A stretch of 34,762 nt of DNA from an uncultured Blautia sp. Its GTDB lineage: Bacteria > Bacillota > Clostridia > Lachnospirales > Lachnospiraceae. Under the pieces are notes generated by a model that did no database searches, was not told the DNA's origin, and saw only the letters and a program-made list of their open reading frames with translations. Location of the stretch: contig CAKROW010000026.1 of assembly GCA_934373235.1 (NCBI GenBank), forward strand, positions 1-34,762, given 5' to 3'. The position numbers and the translations under genes were made by a program. Shown one piece after another: positions 7,324 to 14,498 of this stretch; the first letter of the stretch is position 1; the number at the start of each line of letters is the position of its first letter.

Positions 7324-8214
7324 ATGCAGATCATCACAGACCCGGCAGGCAAGGAACTAAAAAAACACGGCGAGCTCTCATTTCCTTTTCTGGTAAGCTA
7401 CGAACAGCTTTCCGCCTACGAAACCGGCTCATTTCTCTGGCACTGGCACCCGGAGATCGAAGTCACTTATATAAAAAAAGGAGAAATGCTCTACAAGGTC
7501 AACCAGAACACCTTCCATCTGAAAGAAGGACAGGCCATTTTCGGCAACGCCAATGCCCTTCATGCAGGTTATATGTACCATAAGCAGGACTGTGAATACA
7601 TTCCCATTACCTTTGACCCCAAACTGATCTACGGATTTCCGGGAAGTATTTTTTTTCAGAAATATACAGAGCCTGTACTGCGAAACTTCACCCTCTCTGC
7701 AGTACCTTTTGATCTTTCCTGCCCGTGGCATCACGATGCTGTCGATGATATCCGGCAAATGATCCGGGCAGACAGCAGGCGTGAACCTATGTATGAGTTT
7801 GAAATCCTTTCCCATCTCCAGCATTTCTGGAAAATTTTGTGCATGCATGTACTTCCCGATGCCGGTACTTCCTCCCGCCAGGATGAGGAAAACTACCGCC
7901 GGATCCGCCAGATCATGTCCTACATTGCAGATCATTACACAGAAAAGATCCTTCTGGATGATATTGCCGGCCTGATCCACTTAAGCCCCGGCGAGTGCAG
8001 CCGTCTTTTCAAAAAATGCATGGATGTCACCCTTTTTGGATATATTCAGGAATACCGCATTGAACAGAGCCTGAGATATCTTGTGGATTCCTCCTGCTCT
8101 GTTACAGAGGCCGGGCTGCTGTCCGGTTTTTCGGACCCTAATTACTACACAAAGGTTTTCACCAGGATCAAAGGCTGCACTCCCAGACAGTACAGAAAAA
8201 ATCAGGAGCCCTGA
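7324..8214 (+). CDS. AraC-family transcriptional regulator with N-terminal cupin
   Basis: Sugar-responsive DNA-binding regulator of 296 aa. The N-terminal half is an AraC-type cupin (FLWHWHPEIEVTYIKKGEM near residues 38-56, then LKEGQAIFGNANALHAGY). The C-terminal 100 residues carry two helix-turn-helix units: LDDIAGLIHLSPGECSRLFK, and VTEAGLLSGFSDPNYYTKVF ending GCTPRQYRK. The ATG has an AAGGAGG site. It is divergent from the GH78-like gene, so it probably activates that gene, and perhaps galK, in response to a sugar. Its stop codon lies inside the terminator hairpin at 8201-8231. Confidence 0.93.
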   Translation: MQIITDPAGKELKKHGELSFPFLVSYEQLSAYETGSFLWHWHPEIEVTYIKKGEMLYKVNQNTFHLKEGQAIFGNANALHAGYMYHKQDCEYIPITFDPKLIYGFPGSIFFQKYTEPVLRNFTLSAVPFDLSCPWHHDAVDDIRQMIRADSRREPMYEFEILSHLQHFWKILCMHVLPDAGTSSRQDEENYRRIRQIMSYIADHYTEKILLDDIAGLIHLSPGECSRLFKKCMDVTLFGYIQEYRIEQSLRYLVDSSCSVTEAGLLSGFSDPNYYTKVFTRIKGCTPRQYRKNQEP

Positions 8215-8231
8215 TCTCACAGGCTCCTGAT
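8201..8231 (-). terminator. Terminator of the DUF4867/isomerase/xylB operon
   Basis: A 10-bp perfect inverted repeat, ATCAGGAGCC/GGCTCCTGAT. On the minus strand it is followed by TTTTTT, so it mainly serves the xylB operon. The same hairpin spans the 3' end and stop codon of the convergent araC gene, so it may act both ways, though the plus side has only CTTTA. Confidence 0.85.
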
Positions 8232-8293
8232 CTTTACGAAGCAAATACCCTATGCTTCACTTTATATTTACCAGAGAAGTTTTTCATTTTTTA

Positions 8294-9751
8294 TCAGAAC
8301 AGTTCTTTCATAGCAGGATACAGTCTGCGGAACTTCTGATATTTCTCCTCATATCTGGCTACAAGCTCCGGATCCGGTTCTACAGTATCTACAACTTTCA
8401 CCATTTTTTTGCAGATAGTCTCCACATCCGGATATTCGCCACAGCCAACAGCAGCCAGCATGGCACCTCCCATGGACGGGCCTTCCTCATTCTCCGGCAC
8501 ATCCACCTTCAGGTTCATCACATTGGCAATGATCTTTTTCCAGAGAGGACTCTTTGCACCGCCTCCGCAGATCTTGGTACGTTGGATCCTGATTCCAAGG
8601 CTTCTGGCAACTTCCAGGGAATCACGCAGTCCGAAAGCAACACCTTCCAGAACTGCCTGTGTCATATCCGCTCTTGTAGTATCCATGGACATTCCGAAAA
8701 ATACCCCTCTTGCATCCGGGTTATTATGAGGCGATCTCTCTCCCATAAGATATGGCAGAAAGAATACCTGGTTTTTACCAAGCTCCCGGATCGGTGCCTG
8801 CTCAGCCACGAAGTCTTTTGTCTTAAGGATCTCCTCAGACCACCATTTGTTGCAGGATGCAGCGCTTAACATGCAGCCCATAAGGTGATAGCTTCCATCT
8901 GCATGATCAAAAGAATGAAGAGCATTATTTTCATCCACGCCAAATTCTTTACTGGAAATAAAAATAGTACCGGATGTTCCAAGTGAAATATTGCACTGTC
9001 CGTCACCAACAGTTCCTGTTCCCACAGCAGCAGCAGCGTTATCTCCTGCACCTGCCACCACTTTTACATCCTTAGAAAAGCCAAGTTCCCCGGCCACTTC
9101 CGGTTTCAGGGTTCCCACAACCTGCCAGCTCTCATACAGTTTCGGAAGCTGTTCTTCTGTAATATGGCAGATCTCAAGCATCTCTTTTGACCAGCAGCGG
9201 TTCTTCACATCAAGAAGAAGCATACCGGAAGCATCAGAGACATCTGTGCAGAAAGATCCGCTTAAACGATAGGCAAGATAATCTTTGGGAAGCATGATCT
9301 TTACCACTTTTTTGAAATTTTCAGGCTCATTTTTCTGCATCCAGAGGATCTTCGGAGCGGTAAAACCGGCAAAGGCAATGTTTGCGGTATACCGGGAAAG
9401 TTTGTCTTTTCCGATAACTGTGTTCAGATATTCCGTCTCCTCTCCGGTACGTCCGTCATTCCAGAGAATCGCCGGGCGGATCACATTATCATCTTTGTCA
9501 AGAGTTACCAGACCGTGCATCTGACCGCCAAAACCGATTCCCGCCACTTTGCTGCGGTCGATTCCTTCTGTAAGCTCCTTAATACCCTCCATACTCTTTG
9601 TGAACCAGTCTTCCGGATTCTGCTCAGACCAGCCCGGATGCGGGAAGAACAGCGGATACTCTTTTGATACGATGTTGCAGATCTTTCCTGAGCTTTCCAT
9701 GAGAAGCAGCTTTACGGCTGAAGTTCCAAGATCAACGCCAATATAATACAT
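8294..9751 (-). CDS. xylB: Xylulokinase-like FGGY carbohydrate kinase
   Basis: Kinase of the FGGY family, 485 aa, the usual length. The N-terminal phosphate loop reads GVDLGTSAVKLLL (5-17). The xylulokinase-type motif GQMHGLV is at 76-82, and the presumed catalytic Asp is D237 in VVAGAGDNAAAAVGTGTV, in line with E. coli XylB D233. The C-terminal ATP-site motif is KICGGGAKSPLWKKIIANV. The ATG has a TTAGGAGGT site. It is last in a three-gene operon with an aldose/ketose isomerase and DUF4867, and a large hairpin sits just upstream of its ribosome site. D-xylulose is the default substrate; given the isomerase beside it, another ketose such as D-ribulose is possible. Confidence 0.88.
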   Translation of the reverse strand: MYYIGVDLGTSAVKLLLMESSGKICNIVSKEYPLFFPHPGWSEQNPEDWFTKSMEGIKELTEGIDRSKVAGIGFGGQMHGLVTLDKDDNVIRPAILWNDGRTGEETEYLNTVIGKDKLSRYTANIAFAGFTAPKILWMQKNEPENFKKVVKIMLPKDYLAYRLSGSFCTDVSDASGMLLLDVKNRCWSKEMLEICHITEEQLPKLYESWQVVGTLKPEVAGELGFSKDVKVVAGAGDNAAAAVGTGTVGDGQCNISLGTSGTIFISSKEFGVDENNALHSFDHADGSYHLMGCMLSAASCNKWWSEEILKTKDFVAEQAPIRELGKNQVFFLPYLMGERSPHNNPDARGVFFGMSMDTTRADMTQAVLEGVAFGLRDSLEVARSLGIRIQRTKICGGGAKSPLWKKIIANVMNLKVDVPENEEGPSMGGAMLAAVGCGEYPDVETICKKMVKVVDTVEPDPELVARYEEKYQKFRRLYPAMKELF

Positions 9752-9773
9752 GATATTTTTACCTCCTAAATGC

Positions 9774-9828
9774 AGAAACCGCGGCTCTCAGTTCGCAGCG
9801 TCTGCACGCCTGAGAGCTCGCGGTTTCT
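9774..9828. repeat. Large intra-operon inverted repeat upstream of xylB
   Basis: AGAAACCGCG-GCTCTCAG (9774-9791) pairs with CTGAGAGC-T-CGCGGTTTCT (9810-9828): 18 bp with one bulged T, and an inner GCAG/CTGC pair. It lies between the isomerase stop and the xylB ribosome site (9761-9768). Neither side has a T tract, so a simple terminator is unlikely. It may stabilise or separate the upstream mRNA, or act as a protein-binding palindrome. Confidence 0.7.
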
Positions 9829-9905
9829 GAACTATATGTTTTCATCGGACAGTCGGATATTTCCCATCCGCACCGGTACATGTCTGAAAAAGACTCTGGT
9901 TTATA

Positions 9906-11390
9906 TTATTTCCAGGGATTCTCTGTAGGATATCTTACACCTGCCGGCTGATTGTAACCGATCTCCTCAACCGGTACACCAATATACTTGAACACTTCAA
10001 AAAGAGCTTTGCCGTGATGTCCAAATGCCACAGCTCCGTGATGCGGGAATCCTCCCTCGATCAGCACGTGACGGTAGAAACGTCCCATCTCCGGGATCGC
10101 AAATACACCGATACCTCCGAAGGAACGTGTTGCCACAGGAAGAACCTCACCATGTGCAATATATGCACGAAGCTTGTTGTCAGCAGTACTCTGCAGACGG
10201 TAGAATGTGATATCTCCAGGCTTGATATCTCCCTCAAGAGTACCGTTTGTAACCTCGACCGGAAGAGACCTTGCCATGATCATCTGGTATTTCATCTCGC
10301 AGAAAGCAAGCTTGCTGGATGCAGTGTTTCCACAGTGGAATCCCATGAAAGTATCCTGCAGTGTGTAGTTGAACCTGCCCTCTATGGACTCTTTGTACAT
10401 ATCCTTCGGTACGGAATTGTTGATATCAAGAAGTGTAACGATATCATCACTTACAACCTGTCCGATGAACTCACTTAATGTTCCGTAGATATCAACCTCG
10501 CAGGATACCGGGATACCCTGTGCTGTCAGACGGCTGTTTACATAGCAGGGAACAAATCCGAACTGTGTCTGGAAAGCAGGCCAGCATTTTCCTGTAAGTG
10601 TTACATATTTACGATATCCTCTGTGATCTCTGATCCAGTCTTTCAGAGTCAGCTCATACTGTGCAAGCTTCGGAAGGATCTCCGGCTTCTTGTTTCCGGC
10701 ACCCAGCTCTTCTTCCATCTCTTTTACGATCTCAGGGATTCTCTCATCGCCTTCATGCTTGTTAAATGCCTCAAAAAGATCCAGCTCAGAGTTTTCCTCG
10801 ATCTCAACACCAAGATTGTAAAGCTGTTTGATCGGTGCATTGCATGCAAGGAAATTGTTCGGACGCGGTCCGAAGCTGATGATCTTAAGGTTGCTTAATC
10901 CCTCGATCGCTCTTGCGATTGGAAGGAAATCATGGATCATGTCTGCACAGTCCTCTGCATCCCCAACCGGATACTCCGGAATGTATGCTTTTACGTTGCG
11001 AAGCTGCAGGTTGTAGCTTGCATTCAGCATACCGCAGTAAGCATCTCCACGTCCCTGGCAGAGATTGTCCTGTGTCTCCTCTGCTGCTGCAATAAACATC
11101 TTCGGTCCCTCGAAATGTTTTGCAAGAAGTGTCTCGGAAATCTCCGGTCCGAAGTTTCCAAGGTATACGCAAAGTGCGTTACATCCTGCTTTTTTGATAT
11201 CCTCAAGAGCCTGGACCATATGGATCTCACTCTCTACGATACAGACCGGACACTCATAGATATCCTTTGCATCGTATTTTTTTGTGTAAGCCTCAACAAG
11301 TGCTTTTCTTCTGTTTACAGAAAGGCTTTCCGGGAAGCAGTCCCTGCTGACTGCAACGATTCCGATCTTAACTTCCGGCATGTTGTTCAT
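9906..11390 (-). CDS. L-fucose isomerase-like aldose/ketose isomerase
   Basis: Member of the L-fucose/L-arabinose isomerase superfamily, 494 aa from the chosen start. The N-terminal alpha/beta domain starts VKIGIVAVSRDCFPESL. Candidate metal ligands are Glu in SCEVDIYGTLSE (about 298) and Asp in VTLLDINNS (about 322). Their 24-residue spacing equals that of E. coli FucI E337/D361, and a C-terminal FPHHGAVAFGHH can supply the His. The ATG at 11388-11390 sits 10 nt after GGAG; an ATG three codons earlier is only 1 nt away. Lying between DUF4867 and a FGGY kinase, it should convert an aldose to the ketose the kinase phosphorylates. FucI enzymes also accept D-arabinose. No fuculose- or ribulose-phosphate aldolase or epimerase is nearby, so the substrate is open. 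Confidence 0.85.
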   Translation of the reverse strand: MNNMPEVKIGIVAVSRDCFPESLSVNRRKALVEAYTKKYDAKDIYECPVCIVESEIHMVQALEDIKKAGCNALCVYLGNFGPEISETLLAKHFEGPKMFIAAAEETQDNLCQGRGDAYCGMLNASYNLQLRNVKAYIPEYPVGDAEDCADMIHDFLPIARAIEGLSNLKIISFGPRPNNFLACNAPIKQLYNLGVEIEENSELDLFEAFNKHEGDERIPEIVKEMEEELGAGNKKPEILPKLAQYELTLKDWIRDHRGYRKYVTLTGKCWPAFQTQFGFVPCYVNSRLTAQGIPVSCEVDIYGTLSEFIGQVVSDDIVTLLDINNSVPKDMYKESIEGRFNYTLQDTFMGFHCGNTASSKLAFCEMKYQMIMARSLPVEVTNGTLEGDIKPGDITFYRLQSTADNKLRAYIAHGEVLPVATRSFGGIGVFAIPEMGRFYRHVLIEGGFPHHGAVAFGHHGKALFEVFKYIGVPVEEIGYNQPAGVRYPTENPWK

Positions 11391-11416
11391 AATCTTCATT
11401 CTCCTTTTTTGATTTT

Positions 11417-12034
11417 TTAGTCAAGTGTTATATTTTCACCTTTCAGGCCGTTAAACGCACCTTCGATCTTTGCATCCTCATGGGCGATCAGCCATTTATT
11501 CTTAGCTGTCATCAGTCCATCCTCGCCTTCTTTCGGCATCGGGAAATCAATCTCTGTATTGGTTCCCCTTGGAAGAACAACCACACACTGGAATCCGCTC
11601 TCATTTACATGGCACGGTGCATAATGAAGCGTAGTGGCGTAAACCTCAATTCCGGTTCCTGCCGGTACAAGAAACGCCTCTATATTAGCTGTGTCATATG
11701 TAAAATCCGGTTCCACATCCTGCTGATGACCAATAAGCAGTACCAGATCTGTCACTGCCACATTGATCTCGGAATTACGGTGGTATTCTACAGCGTTCAG
11801 CTTTTTATTGTGACCGTTGCAGTAGCCGATCTCAATGGGTAATCCACCAAATGCTCTGTTTTTCAGCTCTTTTTCCACATCAAGAGCCTCAAGTTCCTCA
11901 GCAGACGGAACGTACACCACATCCTCCGGCACCGGTGTGTGCTTCATTTCTTTCAGAAGTGCACTGAAATTGTATCCTTCCAGAACTTTGCCGTATTTAC
12001 GGAAAGCCGGATCTGTTACTTTTTGAATTTTCAC
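11417..12034 (-). CDS. DUF4867-family protein (cupin-like, sugar operon)
   Basis: A 205-aa soluble protein matching, from memory, the DUF4867 family often found in sugar catabolic operons. A His and acidic cluster is visible: GYCNGHNKKLNAVEYHRNSE, then PAGTGIEVYATTLHYAPCHV, a pattern like metal-binding cupins and sugar-phosphate isomerases. The start is GTG (12032-12034), 7 nt after AAGGAGG; there is no good ATG. The next gene begins 26 nt downstream. It could be a mutarotase, epimerase or isomerase that presents the right sugar form to the isomerase, but this is inferred from context only. Confidence 0.8.
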   Translation of the reverse strand: MKIQKVTDPAFRKYGKVLEGYNFSALLKEMKHTPVPEDVVYVPSAEELEALDVEKELKNRAFGGLPIEIGYCNGHNKKLNAVEYHRNSEINVAVTDLVLLIGHQQDVEPDFTYDTANIEAFLVPAGTGIEVYATTLHYAPCHVNESGFQCVVVLPRGTNTEIDFPMPKEGEDGLMTAKNKWLIAHEDAKIEGAFNGLKGENITLD

Positions 12035-12054
12035 GTTTAGGCCTCCTTATAGAC

Positions 12055-12071
12055 TTACTGTTCCACAGTTA
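12055..12071. promoter_or_regulatory. Possible operator upstream of the DUF4867 operon
   Basis: A short palindrome, ACTGT-TCC-ACAGT (12057-12061, 12065-12069), lies about 25 nt upstream of the GTG start, in a 111-bp gap. No strong -35/-10 pair was found nearby, so the operon promoter remains unassigned. Confidence 0.25.
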
Positions 12072-12094
12072 TCTGACTGCTTTGTTTTAAGCTG

Positions 12095-12125
12095 AAAAAA
12101 GCATACCACATTATGGTACGCTTTT
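12095..12125 (-). terminator. Terminator of the crcB-SBF-araC operon
   Basis: On the minus strand AAAAGCGTACCA pairs with TGGTATGCTTTT and is followed by further T bases (TTTTTTC). It lies 21 nt after the araC stop codon, and separates that operon from DUF4867. Confidence 0.88.
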
Positions 12126-12145
12126 CGCCGTTTTTCTTGTCTCAT

Positions 12146-13063
12146 TCATAGCACTTTTTTGACATTTCGTCCAATCTGGCGTTCTACCCTGCCCGGAAGG
12201 ATACCGTACCGTCTCACAAATTCCTTGGAAAATGCCCTGCTGCTTGCAAAACCATTATCAAGGGCAATGGAACTGATGGTATGGTCTGTATTCATAAGTT
12301 CCTTGTAGGCATATGCCATGCGGATATCCTGGAGATAAGTCTTGAAATTGACCTTTGCATATCTGCGGAACATCCTTGACAAGTATGCGTCTGAATATCC
12401 GAACATGGAGGCAAGCCCCGAAAGCTTCAGATCTTCTCTGTAATGCTCCCTCATATAGGTGGTGATTTTTGACAATGCATCCAGTCTCCGGCTGTTCTTA
12501 AGTTCACTTTCCTCCACTTCTGTCTCGCGATATCTGGAAACCATGAGATAGAGGATCTCATAGAACACTGCCCTGATGCGGAATTCATAACCGGTTTCCC
12601 TTGATATGTAAATTCTGTACAGGTCCTGGATCAGGGAAACCATCCGACGGTCAGTTTCTCCTGAGGATTCCGCTGCCCCGGCAGTTAAACCAGCCCCCCT
12701 CTCACCATATTCACAGCCGCCTTCATTTTTCCCGGTGGTCATGCTGCGGAACCGGATAAAACGCTGCGCTGTAAAATACTCTTCAAACTGCTTCAGGGGA
12801 ATCTGCAGCACAATAGTCTCATTGCGCATCGGTGCCTGGATGGAATGCACTTCATTGGAATTGATGATCAGAAATTCTCCTGCCTTCAGAGGATACTCTT
12901 TCTCATCTATATAAAAGGAAAGACTTCCTTCCATCACAGTAAAGATCTCTACAGATGTATGCCAGTGTTTTTCCCGCACATAATTACCATTTCTTCCCTC
13001 AAAAAGAAAAAGCTTAAAAGGAAGTCCCTCATTGGGAATGATCAGTTCATGCTGGAATTCCAT
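12146..13063 (-). CDS. AraC-family transcriptional regulator with N-terminal cupin
   Basis: Regulator of 305 aa. The cupin-like N-terminus includes REKHWHTSVEIFTVMEGSL and LKAGEFLIINSNEVHSI, with a charged/Gly-rich insert near 120-150. The C-terminal two-helix-turn-helix domain reads LSGLASMFGYSDAYLSRMFR and ISSIALDNGFASSRAFSKEF. The ATG at 13061-13063 follows AAGGAGGAGG; a longer frame to 13108 lies inside the upstream gene without its own site. It overlaps the end of the SBF-type transporter gene by 17 nt, so it is co-translated with it and may control its own operon or the DUF4867 operon just downstream. Confidence 0.92.
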   Translation of the reverse strand: MEFQHELIIPNEGLPFKLFLFEGRNGNYVREKHWHTSVEIFTVMEGSLSFYIDEKEYPLKAGEFLIINSNEVHSIQAPMRNETIVLQIPLKQFEEYFTAQRFIRFRSMTTGKNEGGCEYGERGAGLTAGAAESSGETDRRMVSLIQDLYRIYISRETGYEFRIRAVFYEILYLMVSRYRETEVEESELKNSRRLDALSKITTYMREHYREDLKLSGLASMFGYSDAYLSRMFRRYAKVNFKTYLQDIRMAYAYKELMNTDHTISSIALDNGFASSRAFSKEFVRRYGILPGRVERQIGRNVKKVL

Positions 13064-14021
13064 GTTCCTCCTCCTTTTTTCTCTGAGCTGTCTGCATCCG
13101 GCGGACAAGGCTTCCGTAAAAAGCCGCCAGGATCTGCTGGAACAAAGTTCCGATCATAACCGGAAAAAGCACTTCCGACGGAAAATAAGCACCGGCGATC
13201 ACCGCACCGGCACTGATGTTCCTCATGCCGGAGCCGTAGATCATGGAAACTACAGACTCCTTATTCTGCCCGGTTAAAACAGCAATGCCCCAGCCAATAG
13301 CATATCCGCCAGCCGCCAGGAGCAGGATCACTGCCGCCACCTCCAGGCGTTCTGCGTTCAGATGCTTCATATAGGGGGATACCTTTGATGAGTTGGAGGT
13401 CACCACAAAGATCAGGCACATTTTGGAAAAAGGTGCAAGCTTGGCAGGCCAGGTTTTCATGACTCTGCCATGACTGAATTCATTAAGGCACATGGCCAGA
13501 ACTGCCGGAAGGGCGATCATAAATACAAGCTCTTTCATCATTCCCATTGTGTCCATCTTTACGCTGGAACCGATCAGGAGCTTCAGCGCTGTGGGGATCA
13601 GAAAAGGCGCCAGGATCGTATCGATCACAACAAGTGAAAGGGAAAGGGGGCTGTTTCCGTTATAGATTGACACCCACATCAGACTGATCACAGCCGTTGG
13701 CACGGAAAATTCCAGCACCATTCCTGTAATATAATTGTCATTTCCCGGAAACAGCAAATGCCCCAGTCCGCAGGCGATCACCGGCACCAGCACATGAAGT
13801 ACCAGAAGCATCAGTATAAGAGGCCGCGGCCGCTTAAACACATCTGCCACATCGCGGAACCTGGATTTCAGCGCACCTATAAAAGTCATAAAAGCAAAAG
13901 CATATGGCACATATGGCACACCGTGCTTTGCAATATCAGGAAAAAGCACTCCCATAAGCAGGCACGCCGGTGTGACAAATGCCATCCATTTTTCTATGAA
14001 GCTGTTAAATCTTGCCAGCAT
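13047..14021 (-). CDS. SBF/BASS-type (bile acid:sodium symporter family) transporter
   Basis: Multi-spanning membrane transporter of 324 aa with about nine or ten hydrophobic segments, similar in layout to the SBF/bile acid:Na+ symporter family. Helix-breaking motifs expected in that fold are present: EFSVPTAVISLMWVSI in the first half, and YGSGMRNISAGAVIAGAYF in the second. The start at 14019-14021 has GGGGTGGA upstream; the longer frame to 14060 lies in crcB without a ribosome site. It overlaps crcB and the araC gene by 17 nt each. Family members move organic anions with Na+; no substrate can be read here. Placement beside a fluoride channel and AraC regulator is unusual. Confidence 0.82.
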   Translation of the reverse strand: MLARFNSFIEKWMAFVTPACLLMGVLFPDIAKHGVPYVPYAFAFMTFIGALKSRFRDVADVFKRPRPLILMLLVLHVLVPVIACGLGHLLFPGNDNYITGMVLEFSVPTAVISLMWVSIYNGNSPLSLSLVVIDTILAPFLIPTALKLLIGSSVKMDTMGMMKELVFMIALPAVLAMCLNEFSHGRVMKTWPAKLAPFSKMCLIFVVTSNSSKVSPYMKHLNAERLEVAAVILLLAAGGYAIGWGIAVLTGQNKESVVSMIYGSGMRNISAGAVIAGAYFPSEVLFPVMIGTLFQQILAAFYGSLVRRMQTAQRKKEEEHGIPA

Positions 14022-14373
14022 ATTGTCCACCCCAAACAGCCAGCACGCCCAGCACAACACTTAAGATCACATAAAGAAATGCCAGACCTGTCTGTCCTTT
14101 CTCCATCATGGTGCCTGTTTCACAGGCAAAAGTTGAAAACGTGGTGAATCCGCCACAGATCCCCACCTTAAGAAATAATATGAGCCTGGGATTCACGGAA
14201 TCATTTCCGGCAGCTACAGCGACTATGACCCCTATCACAAAAGCTCCCAGTACATTGGTGATCAGTGTCTTAACGGGAAATCCCTGACTGTTGTCCAACG
14301 GCAGCAGCCCCAGAAGATACCTGCACACAGACCCGATAAATCCTCCAATACCTACAAATAAGCAATTTAACAT
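14005..14373 (-). CDS. crcB: Fluoride ion channel CrcB/Fluc
   Basis: Small four-helix membrane protein of 122 aa that exports fluoride as a dual-topology dimer (family knowledge). Signatures are GGFIGSVCRYLLG (9-21), TNVLGAFVIG around residue 40, and the near-invariant GICGGFTTFSTFACE, which holds the phenylalanines lining the pore and the central Na+ site. The ATG at 14371-14373 follows GGGAGG; a longer frame to 14421 runs through the promoter. It is first in an overlapping operon with the SBF-type transporter. No fluoride riboswitch fits: the predicted leader is only about 13 nt. Confidence 0.95.
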   Translation of the reverse strand: MLNCLFVGIGGFIGSVCRYLLGLLPLDNSQGFPVKTLITNVLGAFVIGVIVAVAAGNDSVNPRLILFLKVGICGGFTTFSTFACETGTMMEKGQTGLAFLYVILSVVLGVLAVWGGQYAGKI

Positions 14374-14392
14374 AATCTTTTCCTCCCTCTGC

Positions 14393-14421
14393 ATTATATC
14401 AGCCCCATCTGATATCTTCAA
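14393..14421 (-). promoter_or_regulatory. crcB promoter with embedded inverted repeat
   Basis: On the minus strand TTGAAG (14416-14421) and a perfect TATAAT (14393-14398) are 17 bp apart. The spacer and -10 carry the palindrome ATATCAG-N6-CTGATAT (14396-14402, 14409-14415), a good candidate operator. Transcription would start near 14386, leaving a leader of about 13 nt. Confidence 0.65.
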
Positions 14422-14429
14422 CTCTCCTG

Positions 14430-14458
14430 TGGAAATATGTCGGTATATATGCTATCAT
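14430..14458 (+). promoter_or_regulatory. Promoter of the yfhO-like gene
   Basis: TGGAAA (14430-14435) and TATCAT (14453-14458) are 17 bp apart, about 40 nt upstream of the ATG at 14499. It lies back to back with the crcB promoter. Confidence 0.45.
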
Positions 14459-14498
14459 ATTGGCTGTAACACATGTATTCAGTAAGGAGTCAATTTAT

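Noticed and set aside
10014..10478. 154-codon plus-strand frame inside the isomerase gene
   Set aside because: Antisense shadow of a well-supported gene with conserved family motifs; no ribosome site.
14374..14498. Fluoride riboswitch in front of crcB
   Set aside because: No match to the fluoride aptamer consensus was seen, and the predicted leader is too short.
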